Below, in pieces: positions 52,014 to 60,270 of a DNA stretch of 64,000 nt. How positions within the stretch are numbered: the first letter of the stretch is position 1; the number at the start of each line of letters is the position of its first letter. Position numbers and translations under genes: made by a program. Source of the DNA: JAVBSX01 sp051660685 (lineage in GTDB: Bacteria; Planctomycetota; Planctomycetia; Pirellulales; Thermoguttaceae); assembly GCA_051660685.1 (NCBI GenBank), contig JBOFQB010000034.1, positions 53,133 to 117,132 on the forward strand, in the 5' to 3' direction. Below the pieces are notes generated by a model. That model saw nothing but the letters and a program-made list of their open reading frames with translations. It was not told the origin of the DNA and made no database searches.

Positions 52014-53207
52014 TTATTGCAAGTTTCGCGGAGAATTATTGGCGTAATCCCAATAAGGGGAAAGTCGTCGCAACCGGTCAATAATTCCGGGAAAGACTTC
52101 CAAAATACGGTCGATTTCCTCGTTGGTGTTGTATCGACTGAGACTGAAACGGATTGAACCATGTTGCGCCGTAAAGGGGACCTGCATTGCCGTTAAAACA
52201 TGAGAAGGTTCAAGAGAACCGGAAGTACAGGCGGACCCGCTTGACGCACAAATGCCGTATTCGTTGAGTTGGTAAAGAATTCCCTCTCCTTCGACGAAAT
52301 GACAGGCGATGTTGAGCGTGTTGGGCATTCTCGGGGCCTTTCCGCCGTTGATTTCGACATGAGGAATCCGTTCCAAAAGACCTGATTCGAGCCGATCCCG
52401 CATTTGGCGAACCTGTTCGAGTTCGAGAGCGTGATTTTCTTGGGACAATTCGATTGCTTTGGACATTCCGACAATGTAGGGGACGTTTTCCGTTCCTCCT
52501 CGTCGTCCACTTTCCTGATGTCCGCCAATCAAAAGATTGCGAAGTGGGGTTCCTCGTCGGACGTAAAGACCGCCAACCCCTTTTGGGGCATGGAATTTAT
52601 GCCCGGAAAAAGACAGCATGTCAACATAACGGAAGTTGTCTTGCATGTTAATCGGCAACTTCGTCAACGATTGAGTTGCATCGGTATGAAAAATGATCCC
52701 GGAATCGGTTTCTTTTGCAATCCGCGACAATCGTTCAATCGGAAAAATGACCCCGGTCTCATTATTGGCGTGCATGATGGAGACCAACAATGTTTCAGGA
52801 CGTAATGCCCGGACATATTCGCCAATGTCAAGATTTCCTTCCCGATCAACGGGGAGAAACGTCACTTCCATTCCGCGACGTTGTAATTCCCGGGCAACTT
52901 CAAGAACGGCGGGATGTTCGACCTGAGTTGTAATGACATGTCGGCGTTTGGGTTCTGTTCGGAGCAGACCGAAAATCGCGTGATTGTTACTTTCTGTTGC
53001 ACAAGAGGTAAAAATCAATTCGCGGGACGACGCAACCCCCAAGAATCGGGCAATTGATTCCCGGGCCGAATCAATCGCGTGTTTAACTGTTTGGGCTGCT
53101 TCATACATAGAACTGGGATTAAACCAAGCGGACTCGAAAAAGGGGATCATAGCGTCTTGGACTTCTCGGGCAACCGCTGTTGTCGCATTATTATCAACGT
53201 AAATCAT
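52014..53207 (-). CDS. nifS: Cysteine desulfurase (NifS/IscS family)
   Basis: Pyridoxal-phosphate enzyme that removes sulfur from cysteine and passes it as persulfide to Fe-S or thiolation pathways. The 397-residue protein begins MIYVDNNATTAVAREV. It has the cofactor lysine K204 in SFSGHKFHAPKG, HANNETGVIFP, ESGRRGGTENVPYIVG, and the active Cys near residue 327 in SSGSACTSGSLEPSHV, the usual class-I form. The start is at 53207; the frame is open to 53306 only because the C-rich leader tract (53208-53248 as G-rich on the plus strand) happens to lack stops. No scaffold (iscU/nifU) or tRNA-thiolation gene is adjacent, so nifS versus iscS naming is a choice. Confidence 0.93.
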   Translation of the reverse strand: MIYVDNNATTAVAREVQDAMIPFFESAWFNPSSMYEAAQTVKHAIDSARESIARFLGVASSRELIFTSCATESNNHAIFGLLRTEPKRRHVITTQVEHPAVLEVARELQRRGMEVTFLPVDREGNLDIGEYVRALRPETLLVSIMHANNETGVIFPIERLSRIAKETDSGIIFHTDATQSLTKLPINMQDNFRYVDMLSFSGHKFHAPKGVGGLYVRRGTPLRNLLIGGHQESGRRGGTENVPYIVGMSKAIELSQENHALELEQVRQMRDRLESGLLERIPHVEINGGKAPRMPNTLNIACHFVEGEGILYQLNEYGICASSGSACTSGSLEPSHVLTAMQVPFTAQHGSIRFSLSRYNTNEEIDRILEVFPGIIDRLRRLSPYWDYANNSPRNLQ

Positions 53208-53248
53208 TAGGTAGGGAATGGGATATGGGGGATAGGGAATAGGGGAAG
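53208..53248 (-). repeat. C-rich leader tract of the cysteine desulfurase gene
   Basis: Plus strand TAGGTAGGGAATGGGATATG and GGGGATAGGGAATAGGGG; in the gene's direction a C-rich stretch ending at the start codon, with no Shine-Dalgarno sequence. Confidence 0.8.
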
Positions 53249-53324
53249 AGTTGCCGTTTAACGCGGTTCGACAATGAGTGATGACAGGATGAAAATAGTT
53301 GTCCAAAAATAATCGGTCCGTTCC

Positions 53325-53492
53325 GAATGCCGTTAGGCATTCCGTTATGGTAGTAACGGATTGTATAATAAGTCCTCAACTCCGTCGGAGTTGCGTTATG
53401 GTCATGCTGCGTTTATACCATAACGGAACCCCGACGGGGTTCAGATTGCAATATCAGACGTTTTCTACCATAACACAACCTCTACGAGGTTG
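53325..53492. repeat. Family-B hairpin cluster: four hairpins with a CGTTATGGT flank, two in each direction
   Basis: Hairpins: GAATGCC/GGCATTC (53325-53342), CAACTCC/GGAGTTG (53377-53393), GAACCCC/GGGGTTC (53426-53442) and CAACCTC/GAGGTTG (53476-53492). The first two are followed by CGTTATGGT; the last two are preceded by its reverse complement, ACCATAACG or ACCATAACA. Loops are GTTA, GTC, GAC and TAC, i.e. all begin GT in flank-downstream orientation. Stem bases differ between units but keep pairing. Confidence 0.85.
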
Positions 53493-53569
53493 CAGGAGGA
53501 AAATTGCTCCTTTTGGTTCGATTCTCTTTTTTCTTCTAACTTCTAACTCCTCCCTTCTCTCGCAAATAC

Positions 53570-53598
53570 GCGCAGTACGTTGTACATGCGGCTCAACA
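53570..53598. repeat. Single family-A hairpin, AGTAC/GTACA variant
   Basis: CGCGCAGTACGTTGTACATG then CGGCTCAAC: arms AGTAC and GTAC around GTT, flanked by the family's GGCT(A/C)AAC end. Confidence 0.75.
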
Positions 53599-53699
53599 CT
53601 CTTCGTCCTCTTCAAACATGGGCCGGATTATGGTATTATATCGTTAATTCCAGCAGAAGGAATAGACGATTTGACCACAATTTTGTCAACCGTGTGCAG

Positions 53700-54908
53700 A
53701 TGACGATCAAGAACAGAATTCAGGCTCCCTTTTTTCGATTGTTACTCCTTTCGCTTCTTACGGTCGTTTTTCTTTCCCTTGTTGGAACAATCAGCCCCGT
53801 TCAAGCCGACGAATACCCCGTTCAACGTCTTGAGGTTCATCGCAAAGACGGAGCAATCGTCGAATTGCACGGTCAGGTGCTCGTTGAAGGAACAGAAGGT
53901 GAGATTGCGTTGCGGACGAGGGACGGACAAATTCACCTCTTGCATCAGCGGGAAATACGCAAACGTTGGATGCTCGAGACGCCGTTTCTGCCGTTCACAA
54001 AAGATGAAATGGTTGACTCCTTGCGTGAAGAATTGGGCGAACAGTTTAGCATCCATACAACCGATCATTACATTATTGTTTACAGTACAAGCGACACTTA
54101 TGCACAATGGTGTGGAACCTTGTTTGAAAAGCTGTACAGCAAGTACAAAGCGATTTGGAAACGCAAGGGATTGCCAATTGAAGAGCCAATTTTTCCCTTA
54201 GTCGTTATCATCTTTCCGAATAAAATCGCATTCGATCAGTATGCCCGGGAAAAATTACACAGCAACTTTCCCCCCAATATGTTGGCCTGTTATCATCTAT
54301 TGACCAACCAGATTTTATTGTGTGATTTGACCGGAACAGAAACGACCCGGGAGAATACGGGCAAAAAGTTGACCAGTTCGCAGATTCGGGAGATTATGAA
54401 CCGACCCGGTTCCGGTTATAATGTCTCTGCCCTGCTGCATGAAGCGGCACATCAAATTGGGTACAACAACGGCATGTTCGAGCGACTTGCCCCTGTTCCT
54501 CGTTGGTTGCTCGAAGGAATCGCAATGCTGCATGAACCGGCTGAATTGGAAAATGTAAAAAAGGAACTGGATGATCCTAAGGTGAACAAATTGCGGTTGA
54601 AGCAATTTATTGAATTTAGGGACAAACAACCGGCTGATGCAATTCGGAATCTGATTTACGATGATGCGGCAATTTTGAAGCCCAATGTTGCGATTGATTA
54701 TTACGGATTGTCTTGGGCGGTCACTTATTACTTGCTCAAAAAGCGGAACAAGGACTTGGGGGAGTATTTGCGGGTCATTGGGGAGAAAAAAATAGGGGGT
54801 CCTGATTCATCCCGACAACGTTTGGACGAATTTGAGTTGATTTTTGGGGGTAATTGGGAAAAGTTTTACCGTGATTTTGCCCGATTTGCCAATTCAATCA
54901 CCAAATAG
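53700..54908 (+). CDS. Secreted DUF1570-type putative zinc metallopeptidase
   Basis: Protein of 402 residues. The start at ATG 53700 opens a signal peptide (FFRLLLLSLLTVVFLSLVGTISPVQA); the longer frame to 53580 runs through repeat DNA. A small N-terminal domain (VQRLEVHRKDGAIVELHGQVLVEGTEGEIALRT) precedes a DUF1570 domain with HYIIVYSTSDTYAQWCGTLFE and VVIIFPNKIAFDQY. The zinc-peptidase motif HEAAH is at residues 247-251 (LLHEAAHQIGYNNGM), then a downstream RWLLEGIAML that may supply the third ligand (Glu). Such proteins are common in planctomycetes and probably periplasmic; no substrate is known. No co-directional neighbour is close. Confidence 0.82.
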   Translation: MTIKNRIQAPFFRLLLLSLLTVVFLSLVGTISPVQADEYPVQRLEVHRKDGAIVELHGQVLVEGTEGEIALRTRDGQIHLLHQREIRKRWMLETPFLPFTKDEMVDSLREELGEQFSIHTTDHYIIVYSTSDTYAQWCGTLFEKLYSKYKAIWKRKGLPIEEPIFPLVVIIFPNKIAFDQYAREKLHSNFPPNMLACYHLLTNQILLCDLTGTETTRENTGKKLTSSQIREIMNRPGSGYNVSALLHEAAHQIGYNNGMFERLAPVPRWLLEGIAMLHEPAELENVKKELDDPKVNKLRLKQFIEFRDKQPADAIRNLIYDDAAILKPNVAIDYYGLSWAVTYYLLKKRNKDLGEYLRVIGEKKIGGPDSSRQRLDEFELIFGGNWEKFYRDFARFANSITK

Positions 54909-55234
54909 CCCGGAGTCTGTCGGAAAATTCTATTTTTTGAGGTCTCAACAGGCGATCATCGGGTTAAATGGTAAAAGGGGGAGAATTGCGCGCTTTGTAC
55001 AATCCTACGCAATCAACCAAGAAGCTGAAATCCAAGCATCTCGTGTCGTTTTCTAATCAGTATATTCCTCATAACCTGTATGTTGGGCGAAAATGGCGTT
55101 TTTTTGGGGCCTGATCGTCAATGATGAGGTATACTGTCCAGATATTGTATTCCATTTGCTTGCGAATACCGTATGAACCTTTAGATTCAGCGAACCTTAA
55201 GAAGTATTTTTTCCAACTTTTCCTTGTGAACATA
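54909..55234. other. 326-bp gap with nothing recognised
   Basis: No repeat of families A-D, no gene and no convincing terminator. It presumably carries the promoter of the secretin-like gene. The open frame of that gene runs back to 55121 but without a recognisable start. Confidence 0.5.
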
Positions 55235-58200
55235 ATGAGAACTCTCACGTTTGCAGCCGTTCTGTTCCTGCTCGGTTTCTTTGCTTTTTCCAACGAAACA
55301 TCCGTTTTCGCCAAGATGAAAGCCCAAGAGACGGAAACGGAAGTCATTATCGAAGAAGTCGCGGTTGATCCGCTTTTGCCAACATCGACAGTTGGAGCCA
55401 AATCGGAATCCATATCCGGTTCCGTCTCCGATTCTGAATCGGAATCTTCCAACGCCGTTTCTTTGGAAACGACAACAACCCGACATGGAGAACAGCGTGC
55501 AGAACAAGGACGTCGTTCTCAACGGGGACATGGAGCAACGGATTCAGCGGAACCGCGAGAACCGAAAAAAATCCGATTCAATGTTCAGAAACAACCCTGG
55601 AATGAGTTAATTGAATGGATTGCCGATCAGGGCGGTTTTTCGTTGACAATGGACACATATCCGCAAGGGACATGGAATTATAAGGACCCGAATTATTACT
55701 CGGTTGATGAAGCGATTGACCTTATCAATAGTTATTTGATTCCCAAAGAATTCGTCCTGATTCGCAAAAACAATATGCTCATTGTCCGCGATCTAGGACC
55801 GGGAGGGGCAAGTGGTATTCCGACGGACCTGTTGGAAACCATTTTCCCGGATGATCTTGCAAAACGCGGGACGTATGAAGTGGTCCGGGTTCAGTTTAAT
55901 CTTAAACGGACGACCCCGGATGTCGTCCAAGCCGAAGTCGAACGGATGCTCGGTCCGCAAGGAGTGATCGTTGCATTCCCGAAATCGCAGTCCCTGTTGA
56001 TTACCGAGACGGTTGGGAATTTGCGGGCAATTCAAAAGGTGATTGACCGGTTGGACAATCCGACAGAGGCGGGTTCACTTCGGTTTTACGAGTTGGAGAA
56101 TTTGAAACCGGAAGAAGCGTTGATGTTGACGCGAAATCTTATGGGGATTCCGGCGGAAGACCCAAGTTTGCGGGCGATTGCGGATCAGTCGGGCAAAAAA
56201 ATCTGGTTTGGCGGACGACCGGATCAGATTGAAAAGGCGATTGACGTATTGACCAAATTGGATGCCGCTTATGCCGACAGTGTTCGGAATTATGGTCCGC
56301 TTCGTTTTGACGTTTATCCGGTTGATACAGCTGATTTGCAAACATTTTTGACCGTCACACAGACGCTTTTGTCGGGCAAACCGGGGATTCGACTGTCGAT
56401 TGACCCGAGTACAAATTCGTTGCTTGCTTATGCTTATGAAGAGGATCATAAGACGATTCAATCGACGTTGGATCAGATGCAGACGAATTCATACCGACAT
56501 GACATCATTAAGCTGGAGAAACTTTCGACGACAGCAGCAAAAGCGGCGATTGACAAATTTTTTGGCGCGGGCGCGGGCGGAACAGGGAAACCCCCGATTG
56601 TTGAAGTGGACAGTGTGAACAAACAGCTTTTTGTCAAAGGAACCAACACGCAGTTGAACCAGATTCGACAGTTGCTCAAAAATATGGGGGAATTTGCCGA
56701 GAAAAAGACGGTTGACCCGCAAAACCGTGAGACGATTCGTCGGATCAATGTTTCTCCAAGTGCAGCTGCTTTGATTATGGACCAGATTCAACAGGTTTGG
56801 CCGGATGCTCACGGAAACGAGATCAAGGTCGTCAATCCTTCTGCAATGGTCCCGACGATGAAAGAGATGATGAACAAAAATGGTTCAGGTTCTTCGGCCC
56901 CGCAAATGCCGCAAATCCGACCCAATCCGACCCAAAAAGGGGACAGTACGATTGAAGAGCAGATCGAACAATTGTTTCCCAAACGAGGTGAGGAAAAAGA
57001 CGATCAGAAACCGGTTGCCAAACCGAATCCGGTTACACAGTCAGACCGTTTAGCAGGTCGGGGCGTTTACCAAAATGCAATGTTGAGCCGATTGTTTGAG
57101 GAGGAATCGGAAGACGAGGACACAATCGTGACGGATTCGGATATTGAGCAAGCAAAAAAAAAGGCTCTTGCGAAGTTTCGTGAACGAATTCGGGAACAAT
57201 TTCCGCAAGAGGAAGACATTCCGACGTTGAGCGAGAAGGATTTGGCGTATTTGCAAGGGAATCCCGACGACGCGTCAAAAAAAGGAGCACCGATTGTCCT
57301 TTCAATGGGACCGTCCGGCTTGATGATTGCGTCCGAAGATGCAGATGCACTTGACGCTTTGGAATCGCTGATTGAAGCAATGTCCAACGAAGCGATCCTG
57401 ACCCGATCTGTCTTGAAACCGTATTATCTTCAATACACATCTGCCCCGGTTGTTGCGACAACCCTTTCAACTTTAATGGGGGCGACAACGGGAACAACCC
57501 CGGCGACGCCGAAAGACCCGATTGACGAACTCGCGGTTGCCGACCTTTTTCCGGTCGTTGCAAGTCTCGGTTCCGTTCAGGCAACCGGCAGTGTGACAAT
57601 TACGGCTGATCCACGTTTGAATGTCATGTATGTCCAAGCGAATCCGGTCGATCATTACACGATTGAAAAGAAACTTCTTCCGCTTTTGGACATTCCGCGC
57701 GGTCCTGAAGAGATTAAAAAGGACGCAACACCGCGACTGATTCCGGTCAAGAACATGAAAGCGGAAGAGATGATGATGTTGGTTCAAACGGTTTTTGCGG
57801 ACAAAATGGCGGGGGGACAACAAGCGCAAGGAGGTCGGGGCGGTCGAGGGGGAGGAGGAGGGGGCGGAATTCAGGACATGATTTCGGGTTTGATTTCACG
57901 ATTTACCGGTTTAGGCGAAGCACCTCCCCCCGGTCAAGGAGCAGCAGCGGGGGGAGCAGCGGGAGCGGGCGGAGCAGCGGAATCACAGGCGAAGATGACC
58001 TTGAGTGTTTATGCGCCGAGCAATTCGTTGATTGTTTCGTCTCCCGAAGTCCTCTTTGAAGAAGTCAAACTGTTTGTTGATATGGTCGATCAAACAGCGG
58101 GGGATCAGGAATTAGTGACGGAAGTCATTGAGGTGAAACATGTGAATCCTCAAGCATTACGACAAGCACTCAGTTCGATTGCCGGACCGGCCGCGATTAC

Positions 58201-58501
58201 ATCGAACAGTGTTGCGTCGGCTCCTCGAGGAGCAACAACGACGACAACGACGGGGACGATCAGTTCAACGGGTGGGGGTTATTCGGGCGGACCAGGGGGG
58301 GGACGACCGGGAGGAGGACCGGGCGGATTTTTGGGCGGAATTTTGGGCGGATTATTTGGCGGGGGAGGACAACAACGTCCGGGGGGAGCAGGCGGAGCAG
58401 GAGCAGCACCTCCGTCCCCATTTGGCGGACTTTTTGGCGGGGGAGGAGGAGGTCAACAACGTCCGGGCGGTTTTGGCGGGGTGAGACCGGGCGGTCGATG
58501 A
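55235..58501 (+). CDS. Secretin-N/NolW-like secreted protein with glycine-rich regions
   Basis: Protein of 1,088 residues with a signal peptide (MRTLTFAAVLFLLGFFAFSNETSVFA). Repeated NolW/secretin-N-like units are seen: YEVVRVQFNLKRTTPDVVQAEVERMLGPQG... LLITETVGNLRAIQKVIDRLDNP, then RFYELENLKPEEALMLTRNLM, DIIKLEKLSTTAAKAAIDKF, RLIPVKNMKAEEMMMLVQTVF, and VTEVIEVKHVNPQALRQALSSI. Two Gly-rich low-complexity regions lie near 865-930 and at the C-terminus (about 1,015 onwards, with GG, RPGG and FGG words). I do not see the outer-membrane secretin pore domain, so it is unlikely to be a complete type II/III secretin. Planctomycetes carry several such proteins of unknown role. The start is set by the signal peptide. 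Confidence 0.8.
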   Translation: MRTLTFAAVLFLLGFFAFSNETSVFAKMKAQETETEVIIEEVAVDPLLPTSTVGAKSESISGSVSDSESESSNAVSLETTTTRHGEQRAEQGRRSQRGHGATDSAEPREPKKIRFNVQKQPWNELIEWIADQGGFSLTMDTYPQGTWNYKDPNYYSVDEAIDLINSYLIPKEFVLIRKNNMLIVRDLGPGGASGIPTDLLETIFPDDLAKRGTYEVVRVQFNLKRTTPDVVQAEVERMLGPQGVIVAFPKSQSLLITETVGNLRAIQKVIDRLDNPTEAGSLRFYELENLKPEEALMLTRNLMGIPAEDPSLRAIADQSGKKIWFGGRPDQIEKAIDVLTKLDAAYADSVRNYGPLRFDVYPVDTADLQTFLTVTQTLLSGKPGIRLSIDPSTNSLLAYAYEEDHKTIQSTLDQMQTNSYRHDIIKLEKLSTTAAKAAIDKFFGAGAGGTGKPPIVEVDSVNKQLFVKGTNTQLNQIRQLLKNMGEFAEKKTVDPQNRETIRRINVSPSAAALIMDQIQQVWPDAHGNEIKVVNPSAMVPTMKEMMNKNGSGSSAPQMPQIRPNPTQKGDSTIEEQIEQLFPKRGEEKDDQKPVAKPNPVTQSDRLAGRGVYQNAMLSRLFEEESEDEDTIVTDSDIEQAKKKALAKFRERIREQFPQEEDIPTLSEKDLAYLQGNPDDASKKGAPIVLSMGPSGLMIASEDADALDALESLIEAMSNEAILTRSVLKPYYLQYTSAPVVATTLSTLMGATTGTTPATPKDPIDELAVADLFPVVASLGSVQATGSVTITADPRLNVMYVQANPVDHYTIEKKLLPLLDIPRGPEEIKKDATPRLIPVKNMKAEEMMMLVQTVFADKMAGGQQAQGGRGGRGGGGGGGIQDMISGLISRFTGLGEAPPPGQGAAAGGAAGAGGAAESQAKMTLSVYAPSNSLIVSSPEVLFEEVKLFVDMVDQTAGDQELVTEVIEVKHVNPQALRQALSSIAGPAAITSNSVASAPRGATTTTTTGTISSTGGGYSGGPGGGRPGGGPGGFLGGILGGLFGGGGQQRPGGAGGAGAAPPSPFGGLFGGGGGGQQRPGGFGGVRPGGR

Positions 58502-58538
58502 ACGTGTCCGAACAAAACAAGCTCCCTATTGACCTAAT

Positions 58539-58645
58539 GTTTAGCCGCGATACAACGTATCGCGCGTTCAGAAATTTCAATACGCGCGGAACGTTGTTCC
58601 TCGGCTAAACGGGGAAACACGCAAAACGTTGTTTTGCGTCTAAAC
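58539..58645. repeat. Family-A BIME plus an extra hairpin unit
   Basis: 58539-58610 runs from GTTTAGCCGC to CGGCTAAAC with a GATAC/GTATC hairpin (loop AAC) and a GGAAC/GTTCC hairpin (loop GTT). 58619-58645 adds a third: CGCAAAAC/GTTTTGCG around GTT, ending GTCTAAAC. Three different stems with the same loop and flank side by side make this the clearest example of the family. Confidence 0.9.
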
Positions 58646-58694
58646 AACACTACAATCCCCTATTCGCCTTTTCCTTTTCCCGTTTTTTCCGTCT

Positions 58695-59546
58695 ATGAAA
58701 TCGTTCACAACCTTAAAAACCCTGTTGGATGCGGCAGATCGCGGTCATTATGCGGTCGGCGGTTTTAACTTCTGCAACGCGGAAACCGCACAAGCTGTTT
58801 TGCAACAAGGGGTCAAACTCCGCTCACCTGTCATGCTCATTAGTGCGGCCGATGAACTGCAACTTTGCGGAATCGCGGATACTGTTAAAATTGTCAAAAC
58901 CGTTGCCGAATCGGTCGATGTTCCCGTTTGTTTGCATCTCGATCATACCAACAATTATGAACAGGTTTGTGAGGCGGTTGACGCCGGTTTTTCTTCCGTG
59001 ATGATTGACGGTTCCCATTTGCCCTTTGAAGAGAATATTGCTTTAACACGGAACGTTGTCGAGTACGCGCGACCGCGCGGTGTTTCGGTTGAAGGTGAAC
59101 TGGGCGCACTTGGGCAGAACAAAGATGCGCAACATGAGGGGACGGCGCAGCAAAGTCTGACTGACCCGAATGAAGCCGCTTTGTTTGTCCGTGAAACCGG
59201 TGTTGATGCTCTTGCCGTTTCGATAGGAAATGCTCACGGAATGTATGCGAAACGACCGGAACTCGATTTCGGGCTGCTTGCCGAATTGCAACGATTGGTT
59301 CCCGTTCCCCTTGTCTTACACGGCGGTTCGGGGACCCCAAGTGACCAGCTGCATCGTGCAATCGAACTCGGAATCCGTAAAGTTAATGTTGCATCCGAAA
59401 TTGGTAAAGCGTTCACCGAAACATTTGTGCAGAAAATGACGGCGGGAGGAATATGGTGGGCGATTGCTTTGCAAGACGCAAAAGCCGCAATCGGTCCCGT
59501 TGTTGCCCGTTGGATGAAGGAACTCGGTTCCGTCAACCAAGTTTAG
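58695..59546 (+). CDS. Class II (zinc) fructose/tagatose-bisphosphate-type aldolase
   Basis: Zinc-dependent aldolase of 283 residues, the length of the KbaY/GatY/FbaA-like short group. Seen: GGFNFCNAETAQAVL, the zinc ligands in CLHLDHTNN, the acid in SVEGELGALG, the second zinc-His in SIGNAHGMY, the third in LVLHGGSGTP, and the phosphate-binding end KVNVASEIGKAF. It cleaves a ketose 1,6-bisphosphate to two triose phosphates; whether fructose or tagatose is not clear. No Shine-Dalgarno sequence precedes the ATG; a pyrimidine-rich leader does. A hairpin repeat (59562-59588) and a G-rich tract follow the stop. Confidence 0.9.
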   Translation: MKSFTTLKTLLDAADRGHYAVGGFNFCNAETAQAVLQQGVKLRSPVMLISAADELQLCGIADTVKIVKTVAESVDVPVCLHLDHTNNYEQVCEAVDAGFSSVMIDGSHLPFEENIALTRNVVEYARPRGVSVEGELGALGQNKDAQHEGTAQQSLTDPNEAALFVRETGVDALAVSIGNAHGMYAKRPELDFGLLAELQRLVPVPLVLHGGSGTPSDQLHRAIELGIRKVNVASEIGKAFTETFVQKMTAGGIWWAIALQDAKAAIGPVVARWMKELGSVNQV

Positions 59547-59775
59547 GAAATGCCGTATCCCGTTGAGCCGCGATACAACGTATCTCGCTTTGAGGAGGTA
59601 GGATATAGGGATTAGGGGACAGGGAATAGGGTGTAGGGAGAAAATCGGTCGTTTAGCCGCAATACAACGTATCGCGCGGAATGAGCTTTCTGCCCCTTTC
59701 CATTTTCAATGCTCCTCCTCTATTCCCCAGTCCCTATCCCCTATTCTCTACCTCCTTTCTAACCGGACAACTTTG
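59547..59775. repeat. Repeat-filled gap: two family-A hairpins, G-rich trailer, C-rich leader
   Basis: 59562-59588 GTTGAGCCGC hairpin; 59590-59637 G-rich tract belonging to the aldolase trailer; 59651-59678 GTTTAGCCGC hairpin; 59708-59758 C-rich tract, which ends about 17 bp before the nrdR ATG. Confidence 0.8.
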
Positions 59776-60270
59776 ATGAAATGCCCTTATTGTCAACAGG
59801 ATAATGATAAGGTGACGGACACGCGAACCGGGGAAGAGGGGTTCGTCATTCGTCGTCGTCGTCTCTGCTGTCATTGTAATAAACGATTTACAACGTATGA
59901 ACGGGTTGAAACGGTTTCGATCCGGGTTTGCAAACGGGATGGTATTCGTGTTCCGTTTGACCGAGATAAACTACGTCGGGGGATTGAACGGGCCTGTTGG
60001 AAACGGCCGATCACAGACGCTCAGATTTCGGCGTTGATTGCCGAAGTCGAATCAGAAATTGACGGTCTTTTTGCGACGGAAGTGGACAGTCGCTTCATTG
60101 GCGAAATTGTGATGAGTCTTCTGCGCGAACTGGATGAGGTTGCCTATGTCCGTTTTGCAAGTGTCTATCTCCATTTTCAGGACGCTCTTGATTTTGCCCG
60201 GGCAATCCAACCGATGCTCGATCATCCCGGTCAGGATTCGTTGACCTCAGAACACAAGAATAGGGGTTAG
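59776..60270 (+). CDS. nrdR: Ribonucleotide reductase transcriptional repressor NrdR
   Basis: NrdR senses dATP/ATP and represses nrd operons by binding NrdR boxes. The 164-residue protein has the N-terminal zinc ribbon (MKCPYC with C3/C6, then RRRRLCCHCNKRFTTYE with C31/C34) and an ATP-cone domain (VCKRDGIRVPFDRDKLRRGIERACWKRP... VAYVRFASVYLHF). It starts at ATG 59776; a TTG just upstream is less likely. No nrd genes are in the window. A C-rich leader precedes it and a complementary G-rich tract (60258-60303) covers its stop, so its transcript could form a panhandle. Confidence 0.96.
   Translation: MKCPYCQQDNDKVTDTRTGEEGFVIRRRRLCCHCNKRFTTYERVETVSIRVCKRDGIRVPFDRDKLRRGIERACWKRPITDAQISALIAEVESEIDGLFATEVDSRFIGEIVMSLLRELDEVAYVRFASVYLHFQDALDFARAIQPMLDHPGQDSLTSEHKNRG

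Noticed and set aside
53325..53492. Regularly spaced palindromes that could suggest a short CRISPR array
   Set aside because: The palindromes have different stem sequences, lie in both directions and have no constant repeat/spacer length; they fit a REP-like family.
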